From the NCBI RefSeq assembly GCF_029873635.1, contig NC_080418.1, positions 12,813,562-12,877,561 of the forward strand: DNA of 64,000 bases, in the 5' to 3' direction. The notes below the pieces were generated by a model. It saw nothing but the letters and a program-made list of their open reading frames with translations. It searched no databases and was not told the DNA's origin. The stretch comes from Malania oleifera (Eukaryota; Streptophyta; Magnoliopsida; Santalales; Ximeniaceae). This document shows positions 10,808 through 21,699 of the stretch, one piece after another. Both the position numbers and the translations under genes were made by a program. Each line of letters opens with the position of its first letter. Position 1 is the stretch's first letter.

Positions 10808-12484
10808 CTAAGTGACTGATGCTGGTCCCCAAATTTTATTGGGTCCATGGGGGTTAGTAGCAGGGTCTCCTTTAACTACCCATACCTTTCTGATTTTAGC
10901 ATGCTTATTCCTAAGTGGACAATCAAATTGAATGTGACCAATCTGTTTGCATTTAAAACATTTCAGTCTACACTTAGGTTCTTTAGGAGGGATATGAGAT
11001 TTTGATTCTCGTGTAAAATGTCCTAAGTAAAGATTAGGTTGTCTAATATTTTCAATGCCATTAAAACCAAGACCCTCTTTACTTAAAGAATTTCTTTGGG
11101 CACCAAGTAGTTTTTCAAAATTTTCTTTGCCCTTTGTGAATTTAAAAATGATTGTGGAGCTATCATCCACTTTCCTCTCAAGCTCAACAATAGTAGTATC
11201 CTTTTCTTTTAAAATAGATGCATGAGAGGTTTTTGCCATATTAAACAATTTAGACCAATTGTCACATTTCTTTTTCAAATTTTCATTCTCTTTGGTCATT
11301 TTGCCCAATAATTTTGAAACACGAATATATTCAAATTGCAATTGTCTAAATGTAGGCATGCTGTCAGAATCACAATCATCAGATGAACAATAAGAAGATG
11401 AAGAACTAGAAGACGATACCTCATCCCCGTGTGCCATTAAGCACCAGTTAGCGACCTCCGTGTCACTATGATCCGAGTCTGAGTTGCTGCTGAATTGATC
11501 CCATGAAGTCCCAGCCTTCATGGCTCTTTTATTTTTCTTAGCCTCCTTTTTCAGAAGTGGGCAGTCGGGTTTGATGTGTCCCACTTTGTTGCAGTTGTAG
11601 CATGTAGGAGCATTTGATTTTTCCTTTCTTTTGCTGGACTCTCCCTTCTCATTAGTGGAGTCTCTATATTTTTTAAATGGCTTCCTGTTCTTCCTGAAGA
11701 ATCTACTAAACTTTTTAGTTAGCATAGCCATTTCCTCATCAGTGTCAGACTCACTATACTTACTAAAAGTGTCGTTAGATGCTTTTAGCGCAGTCACCTT
11801 CTTAGCCCTGTTATGCTCATTGAGTCTTTCATTTATGGACAGTTCATAAGTGATTAAGGAACCTATCAATTCGTCTAAGCTCATGGCCTTAAGGTCTCTA
11901 CCCTCAGCAATGGCCGTAGCCTTAGCTTCCCAAACAGGAGGCAAGCCTCTAAGGATCTTCCTGATCATTTCATATGTGGGATATGTCTTTCCTAATGCGT
12001 GCAGTGAGTTTATGATGTGCGTGAATCTAGTGTACATGCTCTGAATGGACTCACCTACATTCATCCTAAAGGCCTCATACTCACTGGTCAACATATCTAT
12101 CCTACTGTCTTTCACATCTCTAGTACCCTCATATGTGACCTCTAATTTATCCCATATTTCTTTTGCAGTTGAACATGCCATAATCCTGTTAAATTCATTC
12201 ACATCAAGACTACAATATAAAATATTCATAGCAGTGGCATTAAGACTAACGGCTTTCATATCATCATCATCATATTCATCCTCAGTCTTAGGAACCCTAG
12301 CTGCACCCTCAATTCTCATAGGGACATAGTTTCCCTTAGAGACAATCCTCCACACCTTCCAATCAGTATTCTGAAGGTAGATGCGCATCCTCTGTTTCCA
12401 GAAGGTGTAATTAACACCGCTAAAAACAGGAGGTCGTGTGGAAGATGGTCCCTCAGGGAAAGGGGTCACGGAGCTATGAGCCAT
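10808..12484 (-). CDS. Copia/Sirevirus gag, 558 aa
   Basis: An intact ORF from ATG at 12484 to TAG at 10808. The N-terminus (FSGVNYTFWKQRMRIYLQ) is the usual copia gag start, followed by the UBN2-type capsid region (about residues 80-220). There are two CCHC zinc knuckles, CYNCNKVGHIKPDC (C295-C308) and CFKCKQIGHIQFDC (C509-C522), separated by a Ser/Asp-rich stretch and a coiled-coil-like segment (about 385-460). Two spaced knuckles are a Sirevirus-like trait. Gag forms the particle and binds element RNA. The absence of internal stops contrasts with the other elements here and suggests a fairly recent insertion. Confidence 0.88.
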   Translation of the reverse strand: MAHSSVTPFPEGPSSTRPPVFSGVNYTFWKQRMRIYLQNTDWKVWRIVSKGNYVPMRIEGAARVPKTEDEYDDDDMKAVSLNATAMNILYCSLDVNEFNRIMACSTAKEIWDKLEVTYEGTRDVKDSRIDMLTSEYEAFRMNVGESIQSMYTRFTHIINSLHALGKTYPTYEMIRKILRGLPPVWEAKATAIAEGRDLKAMSLDELIGSLITYELSINERLNEHNRAKKVTALKASNDTFSKYSESDTDEEMAMLTKKFSRFFRKNRKPFKKYRDSTNEKGESSKRKEKSNAPTCYNCNKVGHIKPDCPLLKKEAKKNKRAMKAGTSWDQFSSNSDSDHSDTEVANWCLMAHGDEVSSSSSSSSYCSSDDCDSDSMPTFRQLQFEYIRVSKLLGKMTKENENLKKKCDNWSKLFNMAKTSHASILKEKDTTIVELERKVDDSSTIIFKFTKGKENFEKLLGAQRNSLSKEGLGFNGIENIRQPNLYLGHFTRESKSHIPPKEPKCRLKCFKCKQIGHIQFDCPLRNKHAKIRKVWVVKGDPATNPHGPNKIWGPASVT

Positions 12485-12519
12485 ATGTGAACTTTGTGCA
12501 AAATAACAATCAGTCTATG

Positions 12520-12540
12520 CAACCTCGCTCTGATACCAAT
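12520..12540 (-). other. Primer-binding site of element K
   Basis: On the minus strand TTGGTATCAGAGCGAGG follows the LTR end (..GCTAACA) and matches the complement of the initiator tRNA-Met 3' end, as in most plant copia elements. Confidence 0.88.
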
Positions 12541-14689
12541 TGTTAGCTTTACCGTGATCCCAAGAGGGGGGGTGAATTGGTATTTTTAAATTTTACCTTC
12601 TAAGTATTCCTCCTAGCAGCAGTATGTTCACAAGCCTAGGGTCAATCTAGTGCAAATGATGTAAATGTGCCAGAGATCAGATGAAACAGTTTAAACAATC
12701 ACACAAGTATCAGAAAGCAGTAAAGAGAAGATGACACGCGGATATGTTATCGAGGTTCGGCCAACCGCCTACGTCCCCGCCTTGGCTAACCAGCACAAGG
12801 ATTATCACAATACCTTGCTCACTTAAACGGGTGGAGCGTCACCTATACAAACCAGGTCAAATTACCACAGGGCTGACCTCAACCTTAACCAGGTCAATTA
12901 GCGGGGCTGACCTCAACCTTTACACCAATCCTTACCGGGCTGGATTACCGCCCCCTCAGGCCACGCCTGGAATCTCTCAGATATACAATCAAAGGTACAA
13001 TACAATTGTGCTTTCAAGTAAAGCAGATATGTACCACAAATGCGCACAAACACAAACACCACAAGTGATTTAAAATGTAAGCTCTGTGTGGTCTAAAATG
13101 TCACTCTCTCAACTATGTTTTCTGTCAGTGTAACACGTACGTGAGAGTGTGAATAATAATCTGTGCACTTCAAAATATTCAGTCAAAAGTGTTCACACAG
13201 AATACCAAGCAAGCCTCAATATTATCAATAAATAGAATGCGTATGTGCTTGTATTGCAAAGTAGATAATCTTTGTTTTCGGTAAATGATATATATTTATA
13301 AGACTTGTACAAACAATACCACAAAGATTTATATATCACACACACACGAATATCCTTTCCCAAATATATCAATATGAACACCACAAGATATTCAAATATG
13401 TTTGAAAGTATTTTTGCAATCTCCAAACAAAAATGAACTTCCTAAGATATTGCAACTAGAGTGCAATACTTGGGATGTCACAAAGAGTCTTTCTTAGGGC
13501 AAGCTTATTGGCAAAGCCTCCTAAGAAAACTTAGGTTATGCTCTCAAAAATCGATTCAAATACACAGCAATATGAAGAGCTAACCAAAAATAAAAGACTC
13601 AATACACTTACAAATGATTTGGATAGATGAAGAGTGTAAGCTTGAGTCGGTTTTCAAAGTAATGTAAGTAGTAGGAGGCAAATATGAGTATTTGGCTTGA
13701 GAGAAAATTTTTCTTAATTTATTTGCTAATCCGTGCTTAATCCACCAAATGAAGGAGTATATATAGACATACCAAGAATTTTGACCGTTGGGGACTTATT
13801 AGGAATTTTCAAAAAAGATTAATGACACTTAAGAAAATTTAACCCTGTTTAAAAAATTTAATCGCGGTAAAAAAATCAGGGCAACCCGAGAGGTCCGGTC
13901 GACCAAAAGTAGCTCGGTCGACCGGGACTCAAGTAGCTCGGTCGATCGAGGGCATTTTGAACTAAGGGGTCGGTCGATCGGGTAAGGGCGATTTTTGAAA
14001 TCTCCGAGTTTCGGTCAACCGAGGCCTTTTTGAACTGCACGGCTCGGTCGACCGAGTTGTTGGAGTACAAAAGTGGTCGGTCGACCGGGGGGTCAAATTG
14101 TTGACTCCCAGGTGGTTCGGTCGACCGATGTCAAATGACCTGTAAGGGGTCGGTCAACCGGGACCGAGTCAAATAGTTGACCCGGACCGGTTTTGGTCGA
14201 CCGGGCCAATTTGAACTGTTTGGCTCGGTCGATCGAAAGTGCACCAAGTGTGCATTTCGGTCCCTTCTTGCAACATAAAAACCTTATTCAAGTCCCTATT
14301 ACATACAAGTGCAAAGGTGAGTGTCCTAAGGTCACTTGGGGTCCAATTTTGAAGACACCGAAGAAGTTCGATGTCGGTCGACTGAAGGTCGACCGAAGGT
14401 ACATCCTAAGGTCTTTCTATGGTTCGGTTTGAGCTTACAAAGTAAATCATTCATGTGATGTGTGTGAGCTTATTACAAACCAGTACCCTAATTACTATTA
14501 CAGACAACCTAATTACTATTACAGACAAAATTCACTTAGAGATATTACAATTGGGAATATGAAATTGTCTTCAAGCTTTCACGTGCCCTTGAATGTATGT
14601 TAGTATAAACCTGCACATGAACTGGATATTTATTAAATACAATTGAGTTTGTCATTATCAAAACCAAGGTGTGACCTATAAGGTCAACA
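12541..14689 (-). repeat. 5' LTR of element K (2149 bp)
   Basis: On the minus strand it starts TGTTGACCTTATAGG and ends GCTAACA, with the Sirevirus-like 'TGGTTTTGATAATGAC' phrase near the start. A TATA-like TCTATATATAC is at about 13767-13756 (minus). Thirteen copies of a palindromic word related to CTCGGTCGACCGAG fill 13895-14400, upstream of that TATA. The end of the LTR carries the 'AATTCACCCCCCCTCTTGGG' phrase seen in elements S and L. Confidence 0.85.
13895..14400. repeat. Array of palindromic CTCGGTCGACCGAG-type words in LTR of K
   Basis: I count thirteen words (near 13895, 13913, 13937, 13969, 14010, 14043, 14076, 14116, 14151, 14192, 14223, 14373 and 14387) with the core GGTCGACC or a one-base variant such as GGTCGATC or GGTCAACC. 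Spacers vary from 0 to about 135 bp and are unrelated to each other, so this is not a simple tandem repeat. It lies in U3 upstream of the TATA-like site. Confidence 0.88.
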
Positions 14690-14694
14690 CTTTC

Positions 14695-15779
14695 TCTTAA
14701 TACTTGCAACACCAGTCTCAAATGATGCTCGTGCTCCTCAAAACTTCTTGAATAGACTAGTATATCATCGATGAACACAACCACAAACTGATCTAAGTAT
14801 TGATGGAATACCTGATTCATTAAATTCATGAACACTGCTGGTGCATTAGTCAACCCAAATGGCATCACTAAAAACTCGTAATGCCCATATCTGGTACGGA
14901 AAGTAGTCTTCGAAATGTCCTCTGTTCTAACTTTCACCAAATGGTAACCTAACCGTAGGTCAATTTTAGAGTAAACCTGGGTCCTTTAGAGCTGATCAAA
15001 ACAAATCGTCAATCCTGGGAAGAGGATATTTATTCTTAACTATTAGTTTATTTATTTCTCGGTAATCTATACACATTCTCATGGTCCCATCTTTCTTTTT
15101 CACAAATAAGACTGGTGCTCCCCAGGGTGACACACTGGGCCTAATGAAACCTTTATCCAGTAATTCTTGCAATTGATCTTTCAGTTCTTTCAACTCGACA
15201 GAGGCCATACGGTATGGTGCTTTAGATACTGGGGCAGATCCCGGCAACAAGTCTATAGTGAACTCAATCTCATGATCAGGCGGCAAACCAGGAAATTCTT
15301 CTAGAAATACATCTAAAAACTCTCTCACTACTGGTATATCATCTTGTCTCAATGCTTCTTTTGGAAATTCTTTTATGTATGCGACATACCCCTGACAACC
15401 ATCCTGTAGCAGTCTCCTCACCTGAATAGCTAACACCAACTATGACGAGGCACACCCCATTTCTGGCTCACCCGGGGGTCAGAAAATTACTTCTTTCTTA
15501 TGGCAATCAATACTAGCGTGATACATAGCTAATCAATCCATACCCAGTATCACATCAAATCCTTGCATATCCAAGACCACAAGATCGGCTAAAAGCACTC
15601 TCTCCTGAATACTTACTGGAAAATTATGAAGTACCCTCCTGCATCTAACCACAGATCCCGTTGGCTTACCCACAAACAATTCTATATCTAATGGTTGTGT
15701 CTCTATTCCAGCTATTTTCACATATCCCGCCAATAAAAAAGAGTGGGTGGCACCTGTATAAAAAAAAAAACAATAATTT
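14695..15779 (-). pseudogene. Protease and reverse transcriptase of element A
   Basis: Minus strand 15779-15533 encodes the retroviral-type protease region. The usual catalytic FDSG before ATHSF reads FYTG here, so the active Asp is lost. 15439-14996 encodes the RT N-terminus ([33 protein letters not shown]). After a stop at about 14990, 14940-14695 encodes the RT palm with intact FIDD ([11 protein letters not shown]). The frame is cut after LVLQVLRE by the LTR of K. It belongs with the gag at 16871-15830 and the integrase at 9105-7873. Confidence 0.8.
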
Positions 15780-15826
15780 TATATGGTAAAACAGTAAGAG
15801 TACCTGTGACCACGTCTCTAGTTGTC

Positions 15827-16871
15827 TCAGCGTCTCCCGGTGTCAATGCGTAGACCCTCGCCGGCGCAATGTTCCTCTAGTAACCACCACAGGGTGCCTG
15901 ATATCCACCTCAAAATGGTTTGGGAGCCTGTGCATAATTCGAAGGCATCTGACACGATCGAGTTATCTGACCAGACCTCCCGCATCAATAACAAATATTT
16001 TCCTCCAGTCGCCACTCCCTAGAATGTCTCTGTCTACATCTAGGACAAATGGCAGGAAGCTTTCCACCCTGAAATCCACCATGCTCTACCAACTGTCTCT
16101 AGCTTTCGCCAAATCTACCCCCTCCCTAGGGGCCTCGGTTAGAACCCGCCTGAAAACTCGAGGGTGTAGTCCTCTTTCTCTAACTCTATGTCTCAGTCTC
16201 CCTGGGCAAACTTTCCTCTACTATAATAGCCTTGACAACCAACTCTGAGAAGTCTTGGATCCTCAGTATTGCTACCTGTCTGTAAATATCACGCCCTTCT
16301 TTGCTTCATCTAGGACAATATAGGGGCAAAAATGCAATAGCTTAATAAATCTCGCAGCGTACTGCTGAATAGTCAACAACCCCTGGGATAAACTCAGAAA
16401 CTTCTATACTCGAGCATCTATGATTGAAGCAGGAAAATATCTATCAAAGAACATGTCCTTGAATCGAGCCTAGGTCATCTGCACTGGTATTGCCCTCTGC
16501 TTCTCCAAAAATCTGGTGGCTGACCACCATCTCTTAGCCTCCCCTGCCAACCTATATGTAGCATATAAGACCCTCTGCTCATCGGTGCAGTGAAGTATTG
16601 TTAGAATCTTCTCTATCTCCTGCATCCAATTCTCAGCGATTGCAGGATCGGTCTCTCCAGAAAAAGCTGGAGGATTCATCTTCATGAATTTCTCTATAGT
16701 ACATCCCTGGACTGGAGATGGACATCCCCGCTCTCTAGAGCTCCGTTCTATCTTAGCCATAACTTGCTGAGCCACACTACGAAGCACAGCATCTGAATCT
16801 CCAACTCCTACGCCAGAAGGATCTGCTCCATCATCCCCACTAGCGTGAGCGCTACTGCCTCCGGGGTCCAT
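15827..16871 (-). pseudogene. gag of element A
   Basis: ATG at 16871 starts a chromovirus gag (MDPGGSSAHASG). The retrotransposon gag domain begins with the PPAFSGETDP motif and EAKRWW, then breaks at a stop at about 16469. Further pieces can be followed (FFDRYFPAS, LLTIQQYAARFIKL) to the zinc-knuckle region near 15980. Several frameshifts make it inactive. It is closely similar in layout to the gags of E (39388) and A2 (17994). Confidence 0.75.
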
Positions 16872-17140
16872 CCTACAAACATATAGAATACCGTTTTCAG
16901 AATCTTATTTCCTACACATAAGCTTTTCCCCTTTGATCCTATCCCACAATCCAATTCTGCAACCTAAACACATGACTTGTCGACAGTTTACTATGGTTTT
17001 CCTGGAAACGTCACCCCAGGTAAAACACAGAAACAATCACGAAATCCCGTATCCAAATCACAGAACAAAACCTGAAATTTTTTCCATATATTCTGGTATT
17101 GTTTTCTGCTGCACTCTAGAGTCTACAGAACCTAGCAACC

Positions 17141-17250
17141 TAGGCTCTGATACCAAAATGTAACATCCTTAAAATTTTTTAACAATTTTTTTTCCTTATA
17201 TATGTATATCTACATCCATACCTAAGTAGCGAAAACACAATCATATAACC

Positions 17251-17286
<36 letters not shown>

Positions 17287-17365
17287 TTTACAATACTAGA
17301 ATCCAGTATATACAAGCCACAACCATACAAAATAGACCCCTCCAACATCACCTACCTCCACTATC
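17141..17365 (-). repeat. Primer site and 3' end of the 5' LTR of element A
   Basis: The primer site TTTTGGTATCAGAGCCTA (minus, 17158-17141) adjoins an LTR end TGTTACA at 17159. Only about 200 bp of LTR remain. They match the last part of the D-family LTR at 47025-47225, including the (AT)n tract (17256-17283) and GAATTCTAGTATT-like sequence. At about 17345-17365 the LTR passes directly into the gag of element A2, so its 5' part is deleted. Confidence 0.65.
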
Positions 17366-17994
17366 TCTGAGAAGGTCTGAGCTTGGAAACCTACCACTTG
17401 CTCATACAGGTTCTGCCTCAGGCCCTCCTCAAACTTTTTTGCCTTCCTCTCCTCATCTGGCACCAGATACGGGGCGAATCGGGACAACTCAATAAATCTC
17501 GCTGCATACTGCTGCACCGTCAAAAGCCCTTGTGTCAGATACAAAAACTCTAATGCCTTTGCACTCCTAGTCATAGCGAGAAAGTATCGCTCGAAGAAAA
17601 TCTCCCTAAAGCAACTCCACGTCATCACTATAGGGTCAGACCTCTGCTCCTTAAGTAATCTCACGAACCTCCACCAGCGCTTTGCTTCCCCAGTCAATTT
17701 AAACGTGGCAAATAACACCCTCTGCTCATCTGTACATGAGAGAACTGCCAGTAGGTCCTCTATGTCCTAAACCCAGTTCTCTGCTACCAGTGGGTCCGCT
17801 CTTCCAGCAAAAGACAGGGATCACATGCGCGTGAACTACTTAATCGTGCAGCTCCACTCCTACGAGCTCCTGGCCATCTCAGCCATCACCTGCTGAGTGA
17901 CGCTACGCAACACCGCATCAGGGTCTCCATCACCCATACTAGAAGGTCCTACTCCATCACCTCCCGCATTCGTGTTACTATTTCTAGGATCCAT
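17296..17994 (-). pseudogene. gag N-terminus of element A2
   Basis: ATG at 17994 begins a chromovirus gag. Stops at about 17860-17770 interrupt it, after which 17718-17365 reads well: EAKRWWRFVRLLKEQ, FFERYFLAM, LTVQQYAARFIELSRFAPYL, GLRQNLYEQVVGFQAQTFSE. The homologous frame in G continues at this point, but here the sequence switches to LTR of element A, so the last residues of the open frame are not gag. It is a truncated pseudogene. Confidence 0.75.
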
Positions 17995-18391
17995 CTTGCA
18001 AATAAAGCAACTAATCTCAGCATACAATTACTATTAGACAACCCATACACTGCAATAATTCATAAATTACCCTTCTACGACCATTTATCTTCACATCCTT
18101 AATCCCCATTTAGGATTCAGCCCTACCACTCAGAAATAAGACCCAGTGATAGTATCCATGGTTTTCCTGAAATCGTCACCCCAGGAAAAACACAGAAACA
18201 ACCCTAGTACTCCTGTCTCTAGACCGCAAGATAGAACCCTAAATTCTCACCTCATTCTCTAACAATCACTAACTCACATCTCAATCTACCCATCTCCTAT
18301 TTCCCTCAAAATCCATTCCTATACTCTGGTATTGTATTTCGCTCTTTACTAAAGTTTACAAAACCTAGCAACCTAGGCTCTAATACCAAAT
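17995..18391 (-). other. Leader and primer-binding site of element A2
   Basis: The region contains a GAAAACCATGG / GTGACGATTTCAGG-like leader shared with elements A, E and G. At 18391-18374 the minus strand reads TTTGGTATTAGAGCCTAG, an iMet-type primer site with one change. No ORF is expected here. Confidence 0.7.
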
Positions 18392-18611
18392 TGTGATGCC
18401 CCGATTTTTGTACAATTTTTTTTAAAAATAATAATAAATAAATATTCACTCGTCATCAATAACATTTATAAATCAGCCCCGTCAACAACGTTATTACCAT
18501 TCATATGACCCGACCCGCATTGGGTATCAGGTAAAAAGGTGTTTCGTTTATACAACCTAACAGCGGAAGATGGTATATACATAACAGCCAGAATACAATA
18601 CCCAAAGTATC

Positions 18612-18660
<49 letters not shown>

Positions 18661-21262
18661 CCATCATAAACTCAAAAACAACTCAACTCTAAGGGAATTA
18701 CACCTCCCCTAGTCCAAAAACTTACCCTGTGTGTCAGGGTCCCAGCTCTCTATGGTCACGGAGCTTTATCACCTAGCTTATCCCCGTTCCTTAAAAAATT
18801 TAGATAATTTGGGTAAGAAACATTTCAGTAAGAAAGAATAAATTATTTACAGTGTGTGACCATATGAGTTCGGTTATAGTACACTATACTTTTCAAATCA
18901 ACATTTCATCTAAGATAAATACACTGATAAATATATTCTCATAATCATATAGATATACAACACAAGATTTTATAAGCTTTAAAATCATTTCTCAAATTCA
19001 ATCATTTCCAATATATATTTACCCGCGAAATTCCTAAGAATAGGGAAGATTACCCGCCCAAATAGGTAGCTTCCTTCTACCCTAACACCTTATGTAGTGA
19101 GGTATGGCCACATTTGATACCTATTAGGGCACTCACCTTACTCAGTAAGCCCTCAGGCGGAGAGTTTCACTTCGCCTCAATTATTTATATTATTAACTCA
19201 TACGGTTCCATTTCTCAATTTTATCATTCTCTATTTCTCAATTACCATTAGTTCTTTCATTTTTTATTTTAGCTAATTTTATCATTCTTTCACTTTTCAT
19301 TTTCATTTCACTGTCCAGATCATTAGTATCCTTGGTACCTAGTACCAACATTACGTATGTAACTCATGGCTACCCTAAGGATCTTTCTTTCCACGCCATG
19401 CTTCCCCCTATGGTCAAGGTTGTGCGACCCAAAGGCTAGATCTAACCGCAGTTGGCCAACCCGGTTAGATCAAAATATCATATCACATATCACGTCTATA
19501 GTACGACTGACCGGCCTATAGCCCTGATCCAAAGTCAGGGGGCACAACAACTCTACAAAATGGCTCAATCGACTGTCACGCCACACGCTCCAAGAGTTCG
19601 TGTAGGTGCACTACACCACTAGCAATGATATCGTGCTCAATATCACAACCATCTATTAAAGTTCACTACCACATACCCATAATCATTATGCGGTATTGAC
19701 ATTTCATCAATCATATATCAGTATATACGTTTCAAAATTCACGTTCTCAATTTCATATTTCAATATTTCCATATCAATATACATCATTAATGTCATATCA
19801 GTATATCTCAATTCATTTCAACATAAATGTTCTCATCATTTTCTGTGCACATTTCATCATCTCATAATAATATATATCGTGTTTCACGTATTTCAATATT
19901 TCTCAAAATACCCATATCAGTAATTTGCAAAATCTCATTTTTCTTGCAAAACATTTCTACTCACATATAAATACCATATTTCATTATTTTCCACTAATCA
20001 CATCAATAATTCTCATTTCAATATTTTCTTAGAAATTACTCATCGTTATATTTCACATTTTTCAATATACATCATATGCCACATAGTTTTCATCTATTAT
20101 TCATAATATATTAATTTTACATTCCAAAATATCACAATTTAATATTACTCAAATGCTACACAATTTATCTGATATTTATATCATAATAATTTCTAGAAAA
20201 AATACCATATGCTCATTTTCACATTTTAATTCAAATAGTAATTCTAAAAATACAGTTATAGTTTATTCCTCTTACCTGACTTACTGAGAGTCTCATTAGG
20301 ACACAAATCATACGCTTTTGGCACCTAAAATTCAAATCCTGCAATTCACATTTTTCCCAGATTAATTAACTCATTTTCCCAAAATAATATCCATATAATT
20401 TTCCCTAGGCTCCATATACCCTAAATTAACATTTAAACTATTATTTAATACAGTCACTTAATTTTCTAAATTATGTCTGCGGGTCCCGAAATTACACCTG
20501 CAGCGCTCACTCGGGCCCTAAATTCCAAAAATCCTACTTCAACTTCAAATGCTCAATATTCTAGCATTTCTAAATTAATACTAATTAAATGATAATAAGC
20601 CCCTTAATAACCCCCTTACCCCAAATTTGGGGTTATGCCTACGACGACCCTACGAGAAATCCACTTCGCTAAACCTACAGAGAATTATCCCTAGATTTTC
20701 GTAGTGGTGTTCGATCGTCAATTGGACTTATAGTTTACAAAATATTGAAGTGAAAGGGTAAATTTGGCTTACCTTAGGAGTTACGCCTACGTTGCTCCCA
20801 TAACCAATCCGCTCTGATAGAAATGATGGCAACGGAAAATGGAGTCTAACGACATCTTCTAATTTCTGATCGGGCGAGTATTCGTCACGGAACTGAGGAG
20901 AGAGAGAAAGAGAACGAGGAGTGAGAGAGAGACTGTGCGCAAAAGAAAACAGAAGGAAAGGAGCGGGGGCTCTCTGGATTATCTGATGCTTCCTGAAGCT
21001 TAAAAGCTTCAGGAAGCTTTGTTTGTTTGTTTTTTTTTTAATTATATATATATATATATATTAATATTATAACTTTTACTTATATATATATACATATAGA
21101 TCTAATGTATATTATAGTATTATTATTTAATTAATGATAATAATTATTTAATTAATAATTAATAATTAATTAATTTTTTATTTTTTCATTTTTTATTATT
21201 TTTTATTTTATTATTTTATTTTATTTTTCATTTCCAAGCCTATCACTTTCTAGGGTGTTACA
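18392..21262 (-). repeat. 5' LTR of element A2 (2871 bp)
   Basis: On the minus strand it starts TGTAACACCCTAG and ends GGGGCATCACA, ends typical of plant chromovirus LTRs. It has an AT-rich body with (AT)n tracts at about 18622-18653 and 21043-21060. A GA-rich stretch at 20890-20930 and a strong inverted repeat at 20988-21017 lie downstream of the AT tract in the sense of transcription. It abuts element S at 21263; the outer target copy would be CTTGG (21263-21267). No coding potential is seen. Confidence 0.8.
20988..21017. repeat. Perfect 14-bp inverted repeat with 2-nt loop
   Basis: GCTTCCTGAAGCTT is followed after AA by its exact reverse complement AAGCTTCAGGAAGC. It would fold into a strong hairpin in DNA or RNA. 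It lies inside the LTR of A2, next to the AT tract that may act as promoter. Confidence 0.92.
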
Positions 21263-21699
21263 CTTGGATTAGTGCTAAGGCGTGGTAGGCTTGGTGTCAA
21301 ACCACAATAAATCTCCGGTGTTGATTTTCTCTACCCTTCACTCTTTTTTTTTTTTTTTTTATTTTGTGCATGATTTATTTTGTATATATTGTGATATAAT
21401 TGCTTGCAATCTTTCCATGTATTTTATTTTGTAGAGAAATCTTGAATACGCGAAAAGAGCCATTCACCGCCCTCTAACTCTATATTGCATATTCGGTGCG
21501 GGGCACACGTATATACTCCATGGTCTACGACGACTAACATACGCAAAACCTTTTTTTCTGAAACAATCAACCGCCTGACTCTGTTTCTTCACTCGTCTAA
21601 CACTCTCTCTCCTTCAATTACCAGCCTCTCACTTCTCAGAGCCCTTCGATTCTCACTTGAAGCACTTACTCCTACTTCATTTCCTCTCAAATACCTAGG

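Larger units (their letters stand above)
9106..14689 (-). mobile_element. Element K: Sirevirus-like Ty1/copia retrotransposon, 3' half missing
   Basis: Minus-strand order is 5' LTR (14689-12541), iMet-type primer site (12540-12520), gag (12484-10808), then pol (protease and integrase) to about 9112. There the frame fuses with chromovirus A integrase sequence. Reverse transcriptase, RNase H, polypurine tract and 3' LTR are absent. The LTR meets the RT of A at 14690 in the middle of the VLRE motif, so K inserted into A. The outer 5-bp target copy would be CTTTC at 14690-14694; its partner is deleted. Two zinc knuckles in gag and the long LTR fit Sireviruses. Confidence 0.8.
7873..17365 (-). mobile_element. 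Element A: Ty3/gypsy chromovirus, broken by K and B
   Basis: Reading the minus strand from 17365: end fragment of the 5' LTR, iMet-type primer site, gag (16871), protease, reverse transcriptase to 14695, then K. The integrase/chromodomain tail resumes at about 9105 and runs to 7873, where B is inserted. The RT C-terminus and RNase H are missing. Comparison with element E shows that the lost part corresponds to E from about 41600 to 42730. One deletion across the K insertion would explain this. Confidence 0.75.

Noticed and set aside
13895..14400. Regularly recurring short palindromes as a possible CRISPR-like array
   Set aside because: Spacing is irregular, words are 12-14 bp and vary, and the context is a plant LTR.
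19696..19923. Plus-strand 75-codon frame in A2 LTR
   Set aside because: AT-rich LTR sequence with Ile/Ser/Phe-rich translation; no homology recognised.
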